64,000 nucleotides of DNA from Paenibacillus curdlanolyticus YK9 (GCF_000179615.1 NZ_AEDD01000002.1:1-64000), one strand, 5' to 3'; counted from the stretch's first letter, positions 45,291 to 54,428 are shown. Notes: a model not told the origin generated them from the sequence alone. Numbers and translations: made by a program.

Positions 45291-45737
45291 ATGAATAAAC
45301 TCACTTATTATATCAAAACAGGATACGACCAATACCAGACGTTTATGTCCTATTATTCGGGTAATGTCGGCATCGACGAAATGTATGCGCGCCAGCTTTG
45401 CACTTATCTGGTCGCCAACGGCAGACAATATGAGCTTCTTTCGAACGAAATGCAGTATGAAGAAGAAGCGTTAATTATAAAAGAACTCGGGCCTAATGAA
45501 AGATACATGGATGAAGTGAATTATCGCGGTCAAGGCATATTTGTTGAATTCAGAAAGCCAAGCGAGGGTGGAAGAAGACTGGCGGAGCGGCATTGCTCGG
45601 ACCATTACTCCGTGATGCGATACTTATTGAAGGATGTTGTGGACGTGCCGGGGTTTGGGCAGATGTATACGACGTCGACGGAAGTAGACGAGGATCGTGG
45701 GTGTTATGTGGTTTATGTGAAGGGGTTGGAGGAGTAG
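45291..45737 (+). CDS. Hypothetical protein
   Basis: 148 residues, soluble, starting MNKLTYYIKTGYDQYQ; no signal or membrane segment. It contains several short beta-like stretches and ends with VYVKGLEE. Not recognised. Codon use is more like the chromosome than the AT-rich genes that follow. The ATG at 45291 follows TTGGAGTG. It is divergent from the lipoprotein trio. Confidence 0.65.
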   Translation: MNKLTYYIKTGYDQYQTFMSYYSGNVGIDEMYARQLCTYLVANGRQYELLSNEMQYEEEALIIKELGPNERYMDEVNYRGQGIFVEFRKPSEGGRRLAERHCSDHYSVMRYLLKDVVDVPGFGQMYTTSTEVDEDRGCYVVYVKGLEE

Positions 45738-45769
45738 GTGGGGGGAAAGTTTAAAGAGAGGAATTAAGG

Positions 45770-45907
45770 ATGAACGAAGATCAAAGAGATAAAAAACTTA
45801 AATATTTATGCGATCAACATGAGAGTTCAACAGGAAATTATAAAATGTATCTAGTGAATATTTATAATTTTATTTTGAATGAATCTAAAGTGAATAAGAG
45901 AGGGTAA
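45770..45907 (+). CDS. Small AT-rich ORF of unknown function
   Basis: 45 codons from ATG 45770 with AGAGAGGAATTAAGG upstream, starting MNEDQRDKKLKYLCDQHES, highly charged. Not recognised. It could be a remnant of a longer acquired gene. Confidence 0.35.
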   Translation: MNEDQRDKKLKYLCDQHESSTGNYKMYLVNIYNFILNESKVNKRG

Positions 45908-46071
45908 TTCTAATCTCATCGACCCGAGTAATACCTATCGCCGATCCGTTTTTATGCCTTGGCACTCTACAAATTAGACGGATGCAGTAGTGATTTGGCT
46001 AGTAAGATTGTTAATCATATTTATAGACATATTTGAAATATTTTAATTTTATCTAAAGGAGTCTTGATCGT

Positions 46072-47196
46072 ATGGGGTATTATAATCTTGATCCAAACGA
46101 TATTTCGGAACTAATAAGTAGTTTCCTTGAGAAAAATAATAAACAGAATCTCCAGTTAGACGAAGTAACGAAGATGTTTGAAGAGTACTTCGAGATGAAA
46201 GCGAATGAAACGTACCCTCAATACGCTAATAATTACCCACCCAAAACACTTGCTCTTTTACATTCATACCATTTAAATAGAGAAGAATTTTTAAAGACAT
46301 TTGAATTAATACATAATGAAGAAATACAGAATTTAAAAAGTAAAGTAACCAAAAATAAGTATACTATTTCAGGGATTTTGAGAGTTTTATTAAATGATGA
46401 GACTTGTAATGACCTAGAGGTACAAAGTATTGCTGCTATTTGTTCGCTAAACCGACTACATAAAAAGATAATAGATTATACATCTACTAGTTTGTTTTAT
46501 TCTGATACTTTCGAAGGATTAATAAATACATATGGTAATATGCTGTTCGATGCAGAATGTTTAGGAGGTTTCTCAAGTAGGAGGCAATCGCGACTTGTAA
46601 GCATGGAGATTTTTCCTCTTTCAAGACAAATGATCGAATATAATTTCACATATCAATATCCAGTTGTAGAATCAGCTGTATTTCTTATAAGACAGGCCAT
46701 TGAAGTTCAAATTAAAAGAGGATTGGGAATTTTATATTTAAAACGTAATAAATCAAATGGTTCTTTAGCAGATGTTCCAATAACTCAATTAATTAAATAT
46801 ATAAAAAAAGAAATAAGTAATAAGAGGATTGCGTTATCGGTAGATATAAATATTTTAGAATTAATCAATAAGTGGGTTAATTCGTATATACATACCGGGA
46901 TTTTTAACTATCCTTTATGGTATATAGAATGGATACAATTTTATTTAAATGATTTCTTTTATGTACAAAAAGCAATAAGTAATTTATATGAATCTAGTGA
47001 GTTTAATTCAAACGCCTCGATTTTTGCTGAAAGAAATTATGCTAAAAAGATTCAAGAAAACCTTAAAAGGTATTTCAAGGATTGTGACCTTACACCTTAC
47101 TCTAAACCAGAAATAATTTCCATAAGCCGTTCTGAAATTATTGTCATACAAAATGAAATAAGAAATCTCGAAAATCGTTTAATATGTAAAGTATAG
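46072..47196 (+). CDS. Unknown AT-rich gene product, possible defence-type protein
   Basis: 374 residues, no signal peptide or clear membrane segment, rich in Asn, Lys and Ile. Start ATG 46072 follows AAAGGAG. I do not recognise a family. The C-terminal part has RQAIEVQIKRGLGI and NKWVNSYIHTGIFNYP, a helical Arg...His pattern loosely like HEPN-type domains, but the R-x4-6-H spacing is not met, so that is only a hint. The gene lies alone on an AT-rich island beside a truncated gene, which fits horizontal gain. Confidence 0.6.
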   Translation: MGYYNLDPNDISELISSFLEKNNKQNLQLDEVTKMFEEYFEMKANETYPQYANNYPPKTLALLHSYHLNREEFLKTFELIHNEEIQNLKSKVTKNKYTISGILRVLLNDETCNDLEVQSIAAICSLNRLHKKIIDYTSTSLFYSDTFEGLINTYGNMLFDAECLGGFSSRRQSRLVSMEIFPLSRQMIEYNFTYQYPVVESAVFLIRQAIEVQIKRGLGILYLKRNKSNGSLADVPITQLIKYIKKEISNKRIALSVDINILELINKWVNSYIHTGIFNYPLWYIEWIQFYLNDFFYVQKAISNLYESSEFNSNASIFAERNYAKKIQENLKRYFKDCDLTPYSKPEIISISRSEIIVIQNEIRNLENRLICKV

Positions 47197-47355
47197 TTTA
47201 TACTCAAATTGTCTACTGACCATGCGAACATGCGCATCTAGGCGATAACGTCTGAGCTAGTGGCGGGCGAAAAGGTTTTTGCAGTAGTTCACGAAATCTA
47301 GCGTTCATGTCTGCACCTATAACCTTTCGGGTATTTCCCCATCATACGATGATGC

Positions 47356-47784
47356 ATGAGGAAACTTGTGCTCGACGAACAGGATCTATTTATTCCCGAA
47401 CGTCCAGGCAATCGGAGGATGGACTCGGTTCAAAATATTTTGACAAACCCGCATATCGGTATTCAGTTTTTTATTCCGGGCTTTGGAGAGACGCTGCGGG
47501 TGAATGGGAAAGCGTTCGTAAGTCGGGATCCGGAGCTTCTCGAACAATGCGTTGCAAACGGACGTAGTCCTTTATTCGGAATCGGCGTAGAGGTGGAGGA
47601 GTGTTACACGCATTGTGCGAGGGCGTTCATCCGATCGGGGCTATGGACTCCGGAATCGTGGTTCCCCAAAGAACAACTTCCTACCTTTCCCCGCATGCTG
47701 ATTGACCATGCGAGGTTTTTGAATGTGATGGAAGAGCAATTGGCTATAGACTTGAATGAAGGCTATAAGAGCCAATTGTATTAA
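47356..47784 (+). pseudogene. Pyridoxamine-5'-phosphate-oxidase-like protein, 5'-truncated
   Basis: The readable 142 codons begin within the family: LVLDEQDLFIPERPGNRRMDSVQNIL, then IQFFIPGFGETLRVNGKAFV, GIGVEVEECYTHCARAFIRSGLW and an ordinary C-terminus. Full proteins of this PPOX group (about 205-210 residues) have some 60-70 further N-terminal residues, including the segment with SPRGDAPGF. Nothing like that is found upstream in 47197-47355, which joins the AT-rich island. No ribosome site precedes ATG 47356. I conclude the 5' end was lost when the island arrived. Confidence 0.7.
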
Positions 47785-47791
47785 AGGAACG

Positions 47792-47853
47792 AAAAAGAAG
47801 GCTATCAACACGCCCCTCATGAAGGAAAGGACTCGTGTGAAAGCCTTCTTTTT
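47792..47853 (+). terminator. Intrinsic terminator
   Basis: AAAAAGAAGGCT / AGCCTTCTTTTT with an internal ACACG/CGTGT stem. Confidence 0.7.
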
Positions 47854-47896
47854 GCATCATTCCCGGTCTACATAAACTGACTAGCGCGGATTAACA

Positions 47897-48055
47897 TTAA
47901 CCCTCGCCACCCTCATAAGCCACCAACACCACGCCCAAATCCTGCTCCAGCTGCTGAATTCTCAGCACGTCGTCATCATTGATTTGAGCGACAGGGAAGG
48001 GGAAGGACTCGTAAATGCCGAGCTCCCCCGATTGTTCTCTTGCTGCACTATCCAT
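47897..48055 (-). CDS. Small acidic hypothetical protein
   Basis: 52 residues from ATG 48055, with GAGGAGGT 6 bases upstream. It begins MDSAAREQSGELGIYESF and ends GVVLVAYEGGEG. Acidic, no signal. Similar short proteins are common beside other genes in this lineage, but I cannot name a function. The in-frame longer reading to 48112 lacks a ribosome site. Confidence 0.55.
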   Translation of the reverse strand: MDSAAREQSGELGIYESFPFPVAQINDDDVLRIQQLEQDLGVVLVAYEGGEG

Positions 48056-48210
48056 CGAATGACCTCCTCTTCCACAAACAGATACAAGCATGCATCCCAA
48101 TTCTGTCTGCAAAGTGAGGAAATATACGGCAGGCTAACCCCTAATTACGATGCCTGAATCTTGCAATTTTCAATCGCATCCTGAAACAAGGAACAAATCA
48201 GTTCACTCCG

Positions 48211-50157
48211 TCACTTCTCCCGCAGCATCGACGTCCACAAATCCGTGCTCTCATACCCCAGCCGCCAGAATGCAACGCCTGCGAGATCATATTGCTGCGC
48301 AATCGAAATTCGCTCCAGAATCGTATTCGCGGTTTCGGACCAGAACACGTAGGTGTAGCCGTTCTCGTAATATTTGTATTTGGTCTGGCCAAACTCTGGA
48401 TCATAGGTGCCAACAGCGCCTTTGTCCGCAATCAATTTCGGCACTTGGCTCATGATAACTGCGCGAGAAACATATTCGCCGTTGCTATCCTTCACGATTT
48501 GCCCATTCGCATCCAGCTTCCATTCCCGTACATAGAACGGGACGCCGAGCATGAGCTTCGAGCGTGGAATACCGTAATCGAGGTACTGCTGCACGCCTTC
48601 CTTCACCCAGTCGAGTCCAGCGACGGAGCCGGGCGTGTCGCTGCCTTGCCAATATTGATCATAAGCCATAATGATGACGGTATCGACGATTTTGCCGATA
48701 GCTTCGATATCATAAGCGGTTCTGTTGTTCCATGCGATGTCGCCGCGAAGCAGGTCGATCGACACTTTGAGACCTTGCGCATGCGCAGCAGACGTTAGTT
48801 GCGAGACGAAGGACGTAAGTGCAGCGCGATTCGCGTACGAAACGCCTTCAAAATCAAGATTGACGCCCTCGGCGCCAAGCGCCTTCAGTCTGCTGACCAG
48901 CTTCTGGACGAACTGCTGTCTAGCCTGCGGATTCGAGAGGAATTGGTTCGTCCTTTTCGCATCAAAATCATTATGGACAAGCGGCCAAATTCGCAACCCG
49001 CGCGCGTGCAGGGACGCGGCCAATTCATTGTTGGACAGGTCAGTTAATGTGCCGGAACCGTCCTTAAGCGAGAACCAGGTCGGCGACGTAATGTCGAGCC
49101 CTTGCGTATTCGCCAGCTGGCTCTGAATCGTGCCGACGGCAGCGGTTCCGTTCCAGCCTAAGTAGGCCAACGACTGCACATTGGACCAAATGGAATGTCC
49201 ATCCGAGGTCGTCACCGTTGAACGGGCGAATTTGGCTGCATACGCCACTGCACCGCTCACTGTATGGAACGCGCCGATTTTAGTTTCGCCTTGGTAGACG
49301 CCGAGATAAGGGATGTTCGTCCATAGCTCTTTGTCTCCTTGCATAACTTGCGCATTCGCAAAGGGCTTCGCTGCATTCACAGCTGCCAACAGCCCGGTGT
49401 AAACGCCAATTTTCCGACCATTCTGACGAACCTCGAATGCGGGAATATTGGAATGGACGACCGTGTTGGTCGCCGAATTGATGACTTGGCTATTCGGGAT
49501 TTTGGACGCCGCTTGGATCGCATCGTAAAGGAACGCATAAGCAGCGCCATCCTCCGAACCAACCTCCGATGTCACGGTATAATTGGTCGGGCCAGCCTGC
49601 TGCTGCTGCTTCTGAGCGGCGGTTAGATTGCTCCACACCCATAGGTTGGTCGCCAAATCGATCACATGCGCATTGGACCATTTGGCCGCTTCCTGCTTGG
49701 CCGCTGCGAGCGTAGGGAACGTCCAATTCGGCTTTGTGCTGTCTCCTTGATAAAGCTGGAAGGAGCCGATCTGGCTGTAAGCCCATCCCGGTTGCTGCAA
49801 ATCGCGTATGTACACATTACGCATCGTCTTGGCGAGTCTCAAGGCGTCGTTATACGATTTAAATTGCCAGCTTGATTTGGTCACGCCGCTCTGGTAAACC
49901 GCGTAGCGGGGGATGTTGTCCCATTTCCAGTAGCGTCCCGAAATTTTCTCGACGTGGCTGTAGGCAAATGACTTTGCATAAGCTACCGCTCGATTATAGT
50001 CGGCGAATTCCTTTAATGCGCTGTCGTTCTGATAGACTCTGTACTGTGTCATTTTCGTAGATTCAGCGGCGGATGCCCATGATGTTGCTCCAGCCTGAAG
50101 GGCCATTACAAGCGCGCCCGCCGCAATCCAATGTTTAAGTTGCAAGCTGCTGTTCAC
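48211..50157 (-). CDS. Secreted GH18 hydrolase with N-terminal tandem repeats
   Basis: 648 residues. Signal peptide (about 1-30, ending ASA). Residues about 36-330 contain roughly six repeats of about 45-50 residues, each with a YxVYQ-like strand, an Ala/Tyr-rich helix and a closing W(S/T)N(I/L)P segment. Residues about 335-645 form a GH18 barrel with catalytic GVNLDFEGV, VIIMAYDQYW, LMLGVPFYVREW and GVAFWRLGYE, like spore cortex-lytic SleL/YaaH-type enzymes (N-acetylglucosaminidase). The repeats are not LysM and probably bind the wall. Start GTG 50157 follows AGAGGGAG at short spacing. Confidence 0.85.
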   Translation of the reverse strand: MNSSLQLKHWIAAGALVMALQAGATSWASAAESTKMTQYRVYQNDSALKEFADYNRAVAYAKSFAYSHVEKISGRYWKWDNIPRYAVYQSGVTKSSWQFKSYNDALRLAKTMRNVYIRDLQQPGWAYSQIGSFQLYQGDSTKPNWTFPTLAAAKQEAAKWSNAHVIDLATNLWVWSNLTAAQKQQQQAGPTNYTVTSEVGSEDGAAYAFLYDAIQAASKIPNSQVINSATNTVVHSNIPAFEVRQNGRKIGVYTGLLAAVNAAKPFANAQVMQGDKELWTNIPYLGVYQGETKIGAFHTVSGAVAYAAKFARSTVTTSDGHSIWSNVQSLAYLGWNGTAAVGTIQSQLANTQGLDITSPTWFSLKDGSGTLTDLSNNELAASLHARGLRIWPLVHNDFDAKRTNQFLSNPQARQQFVQKLVSRLKALGAEGVNLDFEGVSYANRAALTSFVSQLTSAAHAQGLKVSIDLLRGDIAWNNRTAYDIEAIGKIVDTVIIMAYDQYWQGSDTPGSVAGLDWVKEGVQQYLDYGIPRSKLMLGVPFYVREWKLDANGQIVKDSNGEYVSRAVIMSQVPKLIADKGAVGTYDPEFGQTKYKYYENGYTYVFWSETANTILERISIAQQYDLAGVAFWRLGYESTDLWTSMLREK

Positions 50158-50243
50158 ACTCCCTCTGATTGGTCTACTCTATTAGACGCAAGTTTCCGAG
50201 AGAGGTTTCTTGGTAATTACTATCATTAATTAATAGAGCGTTT

Positions 50244-51320
50244 TCACTGGTACCATTGTTGGATGAGTGCCATTACGCCTTTCATTTCCTCCTCGGTTCC
50301 GATCGAGATCCGAATCTTGTCCTGCAAGCGAGGCGCGTCAAAATATCTTACAGCCACGCCATGCTCGGCCAACCTGCGCTTGAGCGCAGGAGCATCAGGT
50401 GTGGCGTCACGATCCGGCGGCGTGCAGAGGAGGAAGTTCGTATCGGAAGGGACGACGTCGAACCCGAGCTTTCGAAGCGCTGCTTCTGTCTGAATACGCG
50501 TTGTGCGAATGTTGGCCGCGATTTGCTTAGTGTACGCTTGATCCGCAAGTGCGGCAATCGCCAGCGATTCGCTCGTGGCGCTGATGTTGTAGATTGTTTT
50601 GGTCAAATGGAGCGCATCGATGATGGACGGATGTCCGAGGCCATAACCGACTCGCGTTCCGGCGAGTCCATGCGCTTTGGAAAACGTCCGCAGCACGAGG
50701 AGATTCGGATACTTCTCAACGAGCGGGATCGCGGTATGCGGCAGCCCGGCAAAATCGATATACGCTTCGTCGATCACGACCAGCCCTTTTGACAAGCGGA
50801 CAAGTCGCTCCACCTCGCCAAGGGCGAGCAGCCGACCAGTCGGCGCATTCGGATTGACGAGCGCAATTGCCGCTGCTTGAGCAGCAAGGAGCGCATCGAC
50901 GTCAATCGTGAAATCTGCGCGCGTTTCAACGCGAATGAGCTTAGCCTGTGCAGCGTTAGCCGCCGTTTCATAAAAGTTGAACGAGGGATAAGGCATTGCG
51001 ATCGTGCCGCCAAGGCCGATGAACGTATGGAAAAGCATCGTGATCAGCTCGCTTGAGCCGTTGCCGCAGATGATCTGCGCAGGACTTACGGCGTGATGCT
51101 CAGCGATAGCGGACTTGAGCTTTCCGTAATCGGCAGAAGGATAACGGCTGACGGCTTGCTCCAACAGCGCCTTCATTTGCTCGCGAACGAACGGGGAAGG
51201 CGGGTAGGGACTCTCATTTTGATCCAGCTTGATCGTCGCTGCTGCTTCTGGTCTTTCCTGTGCCGAGGGCACGCTGCTGTAAGGCTTCAATTGGCTAACG
51301 TGGGGGAGTGCGTAGGTCAT
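50244..51320 (-). CDS. hisC: Histidinol-phosphate-aminotransferase-like class I/II aminotransferase
   Basis: 358 residues, PLP fold type I. KLDQNESPYPPSP at the start, GNGSSELI, NPNAPTGRLL, IDEAYIDFAG (Asp and Tyr for PLP) and RTFSKAHGLAGTRVGY with the Schiff-base Lys, then IRISIGTEEEM. This is the HisC pattern. It stands alone, not in a his operon, so it may serve another amino acid. The divergent MocR regulator next to it probably controls it. Start ATG 51320 follows GAGGAGGAAC. Confidence 0.87.
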   Translation of the reverse strand: MTYALPHVSQLKPYSSVPSAQERPEAAATIKLDQNESPYPPSPFVREQMKALLEQAVSRYPSADYGKLKSAIAEHHAVSPAQIICGNGSSELITMLFHTFIGLGGTIAMPYPSFNFYETAANAAQAKLIRVETRADFTIDVDALLAAQAAAIALVNPNAPTGRLLALGEVERLVRLSKGLVVIDEAYIDFAGLPHTAIPLVEKYPNLLVLRTFSKAHGLAGTRVGYGLGHPSIIDALHLTKTIYNISATSESLAIAALADQAYTKQIAANIRTTRIQTEAALRKLGFDVVPSDTNFLLCTPPDRDATPDAPALKRRLAEHGVAVRYFDAPRLQDKIRISIGTEEEMKGVMALIQQWYQ

Positions 51321-51468
51321 GTTAGTTCCTCCTCTTGATTGGGTGATGACGACTTCTTTTCTTTTGGCTGTGTCGATGATAGGATGATCTTACGATGCAT
51401 CTGTCATATGATAAAGGTGCAGATTCAGAGAATTGAAAGTGACAGATAGGAAAAGAAGGGGATTGTTT

Positions 51469-52977
51469 ATGGCGGAGCTGACGCCTTTTATCGATGAGCA
51501 TTCGGGAGAGCCGATCTATATCCAGCTGTACCGGTATGTTCGCAAGGAGATGGTGGAGGGGCGGATCGTAGCCGGCACGAAGCTGCCTTCCGTTAGAGAG
51601 CTGGCACAGCGGCTGCGCATTAGCCGGACGCCAGTCGCGCTGGCGTATGATCAGCTGCAAGCGGAAGGGTATGTGCGGACAAGGCCGCGCAGCGGGATTT
51701 TCGCAGAAGCGCTGCCAGAAGCGGCGGAATCAGCTAGCGGAATGAGAGGCGCAGGACAGAAGCGGCGAGAGGGTCGAGACCATGATCAGCCGATCACGGC
51801 TTCCAGCGAGGTGTCGTCTGGCGGGAACCGTCTTATCGATCCAGTGATCGATTTCGGCGTTGGCGCTATCGATTGGTCGAGGTTTCCTGCAGCGGCGTGG
51901 CGCAAATGGATGAATGAATGCTTGCATCTGGACAATGGTCGGTTGTATCAGCATGGCGAGCTGCAAGGGGAGCGGGAGCTGCGGGAAGAAATCGCAGCCT
52001 ATTTGCATCGAACGCGAGGCGTGCGTTGTACGCCGGAGTCGATTGTAGTCGGAGCAGGTACGTATCATTCCTTAGACCTGGCGCTAATGCTTATCTATGA
52101 CGAGGATTCGGAGAAGCTTATCGCTTCAGAGGCAGCAGTGAATGAGGGGGTTCAGCGATTGTTTGAGCGCCATCGGCTGCAGGTTCAACCATTCGTGCTC
52201 GAAGCGGATGGGATAAACGTAGATGAACTGCGGAATAGTTGTCCATCGTCAGCACGGGCCGCTTATGTCACGCCCTCGCATCAATATCCGCTAGGTATGA
52301 CGTTAGCGGTCGCCAAGCGATTAAAGCTCTTGCAATGGGCAGCGGACACAGGCGCTTACATCATCGAAAATGATTATGACGGCGAGTTTCGGTACGCGGG
52401 ACGTCCGATTCCAGCGCTTCAGGGGCTGGACGAGCAGGGCTCCGTCGTTTATATCGGAACCTTCTCGCAAGCAGTGACGCCTTCGTTTCGATTAAGCTAT
52501 GCCGTACTTCCGCCGGCGCTGCTTGCGCGGTTTCAGGAGCGGAGACACAGCTATGACCAGTTCGCTTCTACGGTTTTTCAGCATGCGATGCGTTTATTCA
52601 TGTCGTCAGGCGGTTTCGGACGCCATATGCGCACGATGCGTGCTTTGTATCAGCGCAAGCGAGACACGGCGCTTCATACGATTCGCAGCATTTTTCAAGT
52701 GGAACCCGAAGAAGGAAGCGGAGGTAAAGTTCAAGTCATCGGCGAACAGTCCGGTCTCCATATGCTGATACGGCTCCACAATGGGTTATCGGAGCAAGAG
52801 ATGATTGCCAGAGCAGCAGCAGCCGGAGTTAGCGTGTACCCGATTTCCGGGTACTGGCTCCAAGCGAGCGATGCGCAGGATTACTCGTCTACCGTGTTAA
52901 TTGGCTTCGGCGGGTTGACAGAGGAGGCGATTCGGGAGGGAATTGCACGGTTAGCGATTGCTTGGCGAGCGGAGTAA
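51469..52977 (+). CDS. MocR-type GntR regulator with aminotransferase-like domain lacking PLP lysine
   Basis: 502 residues. The N-terminal GntR winged helix (about 10-80) has IYIQLYRYVRKEMVEGRI and LPSVRELAQRLRISRTPVALAYDQL. The aminotransferase-like domain (about 120-500) has VVGAGTYHSLDLAL, VTPSHQYPLGMTL and IIENDYDGEFRY. The usual PLP-binding GTFSK reads GTFSQ (Gln334), so a Schiff base with PLP cannot form. The effector may bind non-covalently or not be PLP. Start ATG 51469 follows AAGAAGGGG. It is divergent from the hisC-like gene, 148 bases away, the likely target. Confidence 0.88.
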   Translation: MAELTPFIDEHSGEPIYIQLYRYVRKEMVEGRIVAGTKLPSVRELAQRLRISRTPVALAYDQLQAEGYVRTRPRSGIFAEALPEAAESASGMRGAGQKRREGRDHDQPITASSEVSSGGNRLIDPVIDFGVGAIDWSRFPAAAWRKWMNECLHLDNGRLYQHGELQGERELREEIAAYLHRTRGVRCTPESIVVGAGTYHSLDLALMLIYDEDSEKLIASEAAVNEGVQRLFERHRLQVQPFVLEADGINVDELRNSCPSSARAAYVTPSHQYPLGMTLAVAKRLKLLQWAADTGAYIIENDYDGEFRYAGRPIPALQGLDEQGSVVYIGTFSQAVTPSFRLSYAVLPPALLARFQERRHSYDQFASTVFQHAMRLFMSSGGFGRHMRTMRALYQRKRDTALHTIRSIFQVEPEEGSGGKVQVIGEQSGLHMLIRLHNGLSEQEMIARAAAAGVSVYPISGYWLQASDAQDYSSTVLIGFGGLTEEAIREGIARLAIAWRAE

Positions 52978-53068
52978 TCGGATACCGAGGATATCGGTGG
53001 CGTAAAAGCTATCGCGGGGCCATTTGGTATAATAATCCCGTGGCTGATGAAAATCGACAGAATAGGAC

Positions 53069-53671
53069 GTGGGGAAATTGGGAAACGAGCTAATTGCAGC
53101 TGCTCAGCGTGGGGACGTACAGAAACTTGTACAGCTGTTGGAACAAGGAGCCGACAAGAACGGAAGAGATCATAAGGGACGGACTGCAATGTTAGCTGCA
53201 ACCCATGCGAATAAGCCGGAGATTGTCCGCATTCTTATCGATGCCGGGGCGGATATGAACCTGCAAGACAACATAAAGGATAATCCGTTTCTATATGCCG
53301 GAGCACAGGGCCGCTTGGAAATTTTGAAGCTCCTTATTGAGGCTGGAGCGGATACAAAGCTAACAAACCGGTTTGGGGGATCTGCCCTCATTCCCGCGGC
53401 TGAGAAAGGTCATGTAGAAAATGTGAGAGTGCTGCTGACGAGCACGGATGTCAACATCGACCATATCAACAACTTGGGTTGGACTGCGCTGCTTGAGGTT
53501 GCGATTCTGGGCAATGGCGGGCAGCGTCACCAGCAAATTGCGCAGCTGCTCGTCGATCATGGCGCGGATTTAAATATTGCCGATCGAGACGGCGTGACTT
53601 CTTTGCAGCATGCCAGACGGAATGGTTTTGCGGAGATTGAACGCATTCTAGTAAAAGCCGGGGCTAAGTAA
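53069..53671 (+). CDS. Ankyrin-repeat protein
   Basis: 200 residues made of about five ankyrin repeats (for example DHKGRTAMLAATHANKPEIVRILIDAGADMNLQD and DRDGVTSLQHARRNGFAEIERILVKAGAK). No signal peptide, so probably cytoplasmic. Ankyrin repeats bind proteins; the partner is unknown. Start GTG 53069 is weakly supported: GGAC precedes it, and TTG at 53078 is an alternative. Confidence 0.8.
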   Translation: MGKLGNELIAAAQRGDVQKLVQLLEQGADKNGRDHKGRTAMLAATHANKPEIVRILIDAGADMNLQDNIKDNPFLYAGAQGRLEILKLLIEAGADTKLTNRFGGSALIPAAEKGHVENVRVLLTSTDVNIDHINNLGWTALLEVAILGNGGQRHQQIAQLLVDHGADLNIADRDGVTSLQHARRNGFAEIERILVKAGAK

Positions 53672-53743
53672 ATTAATCTCATCTAAAAGTCGATTTATCC
53701 TTGAGTGTTGTCTACTTAGCCAATAGACGTCTCTAAATCTTAA

Positions 53744-53796
53744 GCCACCGAGTAGATTGATGTATGTAAATACATGAATCTACTCGGTGGCTTTTT
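53744..53796 (+). terminator. Strong intrinsic terminator
   Basis: GCCACCGAGTAGATT-ATGTAT / ATACAT-AATCTACTCGGTGGC, about 21 paired bases, followed by five T, after the ankyrin gene. Confidence 0.85.
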
Positions 53797-54299
53797 ATGA
53801 ATTCGGTATATGGATTGATCGGGCAAGCGTACGTATAGACGGTCAGTCTATCGCGATTCCATTCGGCTTGTTAGAGGGAATTCCGATTGGCAGCATAGCG
53901 TCCGCCCAGCGTATTCTGATCACGTATTCCGCGTTGGTCGATAGCCTCCCGACGAATGCTGTTGTGCTGAACCAAGCGTTTATCGAGGGCGATTTGGCGC
54001 CTCCTGGCAGCCTGCCTATACCAATCGAAATTCCGTCCAACATCGTCTCTGTTCCGATTCTCGATAATCAGGTGCGTATTGTCAAAAAAGCCGGTGTCTC
54101 GCTCTCGTTCATAGGCTCTGCGATTGATTATCTCATTGCTATGGAAAATGGCGGGGGAACGGATCTGACCGACGTCACGCTGAGCGATGCGTTGCCTGCC
54201 GGTACCCGGTTTGTGAAGGGGAGAATGGTATTGGGCGCTCCTTTTTTAACGGACTCCAGAGCCACTATATTTCTCCAATCGCGTCAGTTACAAATGTAA
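53787..54299 (+). pseudogene. Fragment of a DUF11-type surface protein
   Basis: 170 codons without ribosome site or proper start. The C-terminal part IVSVPILDNQVRIVKKAGVS, IDYLIAMENGGGTDLTDV and LSDALPAGTRFVKG is a DUF11 repeat, found in long, secreted beta-rich proteins. The 5' edge runs directly out of the terminator at 53744-53796, and the 3' end runs into the family B element at 54247. It is therefore a remnant of a much larger gene, cut at both sides. Confidence 0.7.
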
Positions 54300-54428
54300 C
54301 GGACTCCACAGCCTTTATTTAGCTGTTTTATCGCCTTTGGGGACGAATTGGGTCAAATAGCGGCCGCTCGGTCCGTTACAGAAAATAAGCGACGTATTCT
54401 GCCCCAATAAGGGCTCATGAGTCCGTTA
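54247..54428 (+). repeat. Dispersed intergenic element, family B, copy 2
   Basis: Direct modules TAACGGACTCCAGAGCC (54247) and TAACGGACTCCACAGCC (54297); inverted modules end GGTCCGTTA (54378) and GAGTCCGTTA (54428). The 50-base spacing in each pair and the total length (182 bp) are the same as 16440-16622. It interrupts the DUF11 remnant. The rest of 54429-54511 contains nothing I can name. Confidence 0.82.

Larger units (their letters stand above)
45738..47200. other. AT-rich island, probably acquired
   Basis: By eye this stretch is about one third GC, against more than half in the flanks. It holds two AT-rich ORFs (45770-45907 and 46072-47196), and a gene missing its 5' end lies on its right side. 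No integrase, transposase, direct repeat or tRNA was found at its borders. From 45908 to 46071 I see no gene. Confidence 0.6.

Noticed and set aside
47307-47567. Alternative-frame ORF over the PPOX-like remnant
   Set aside because: The other frame (47356-47784) has clear family similarity and this one has none.
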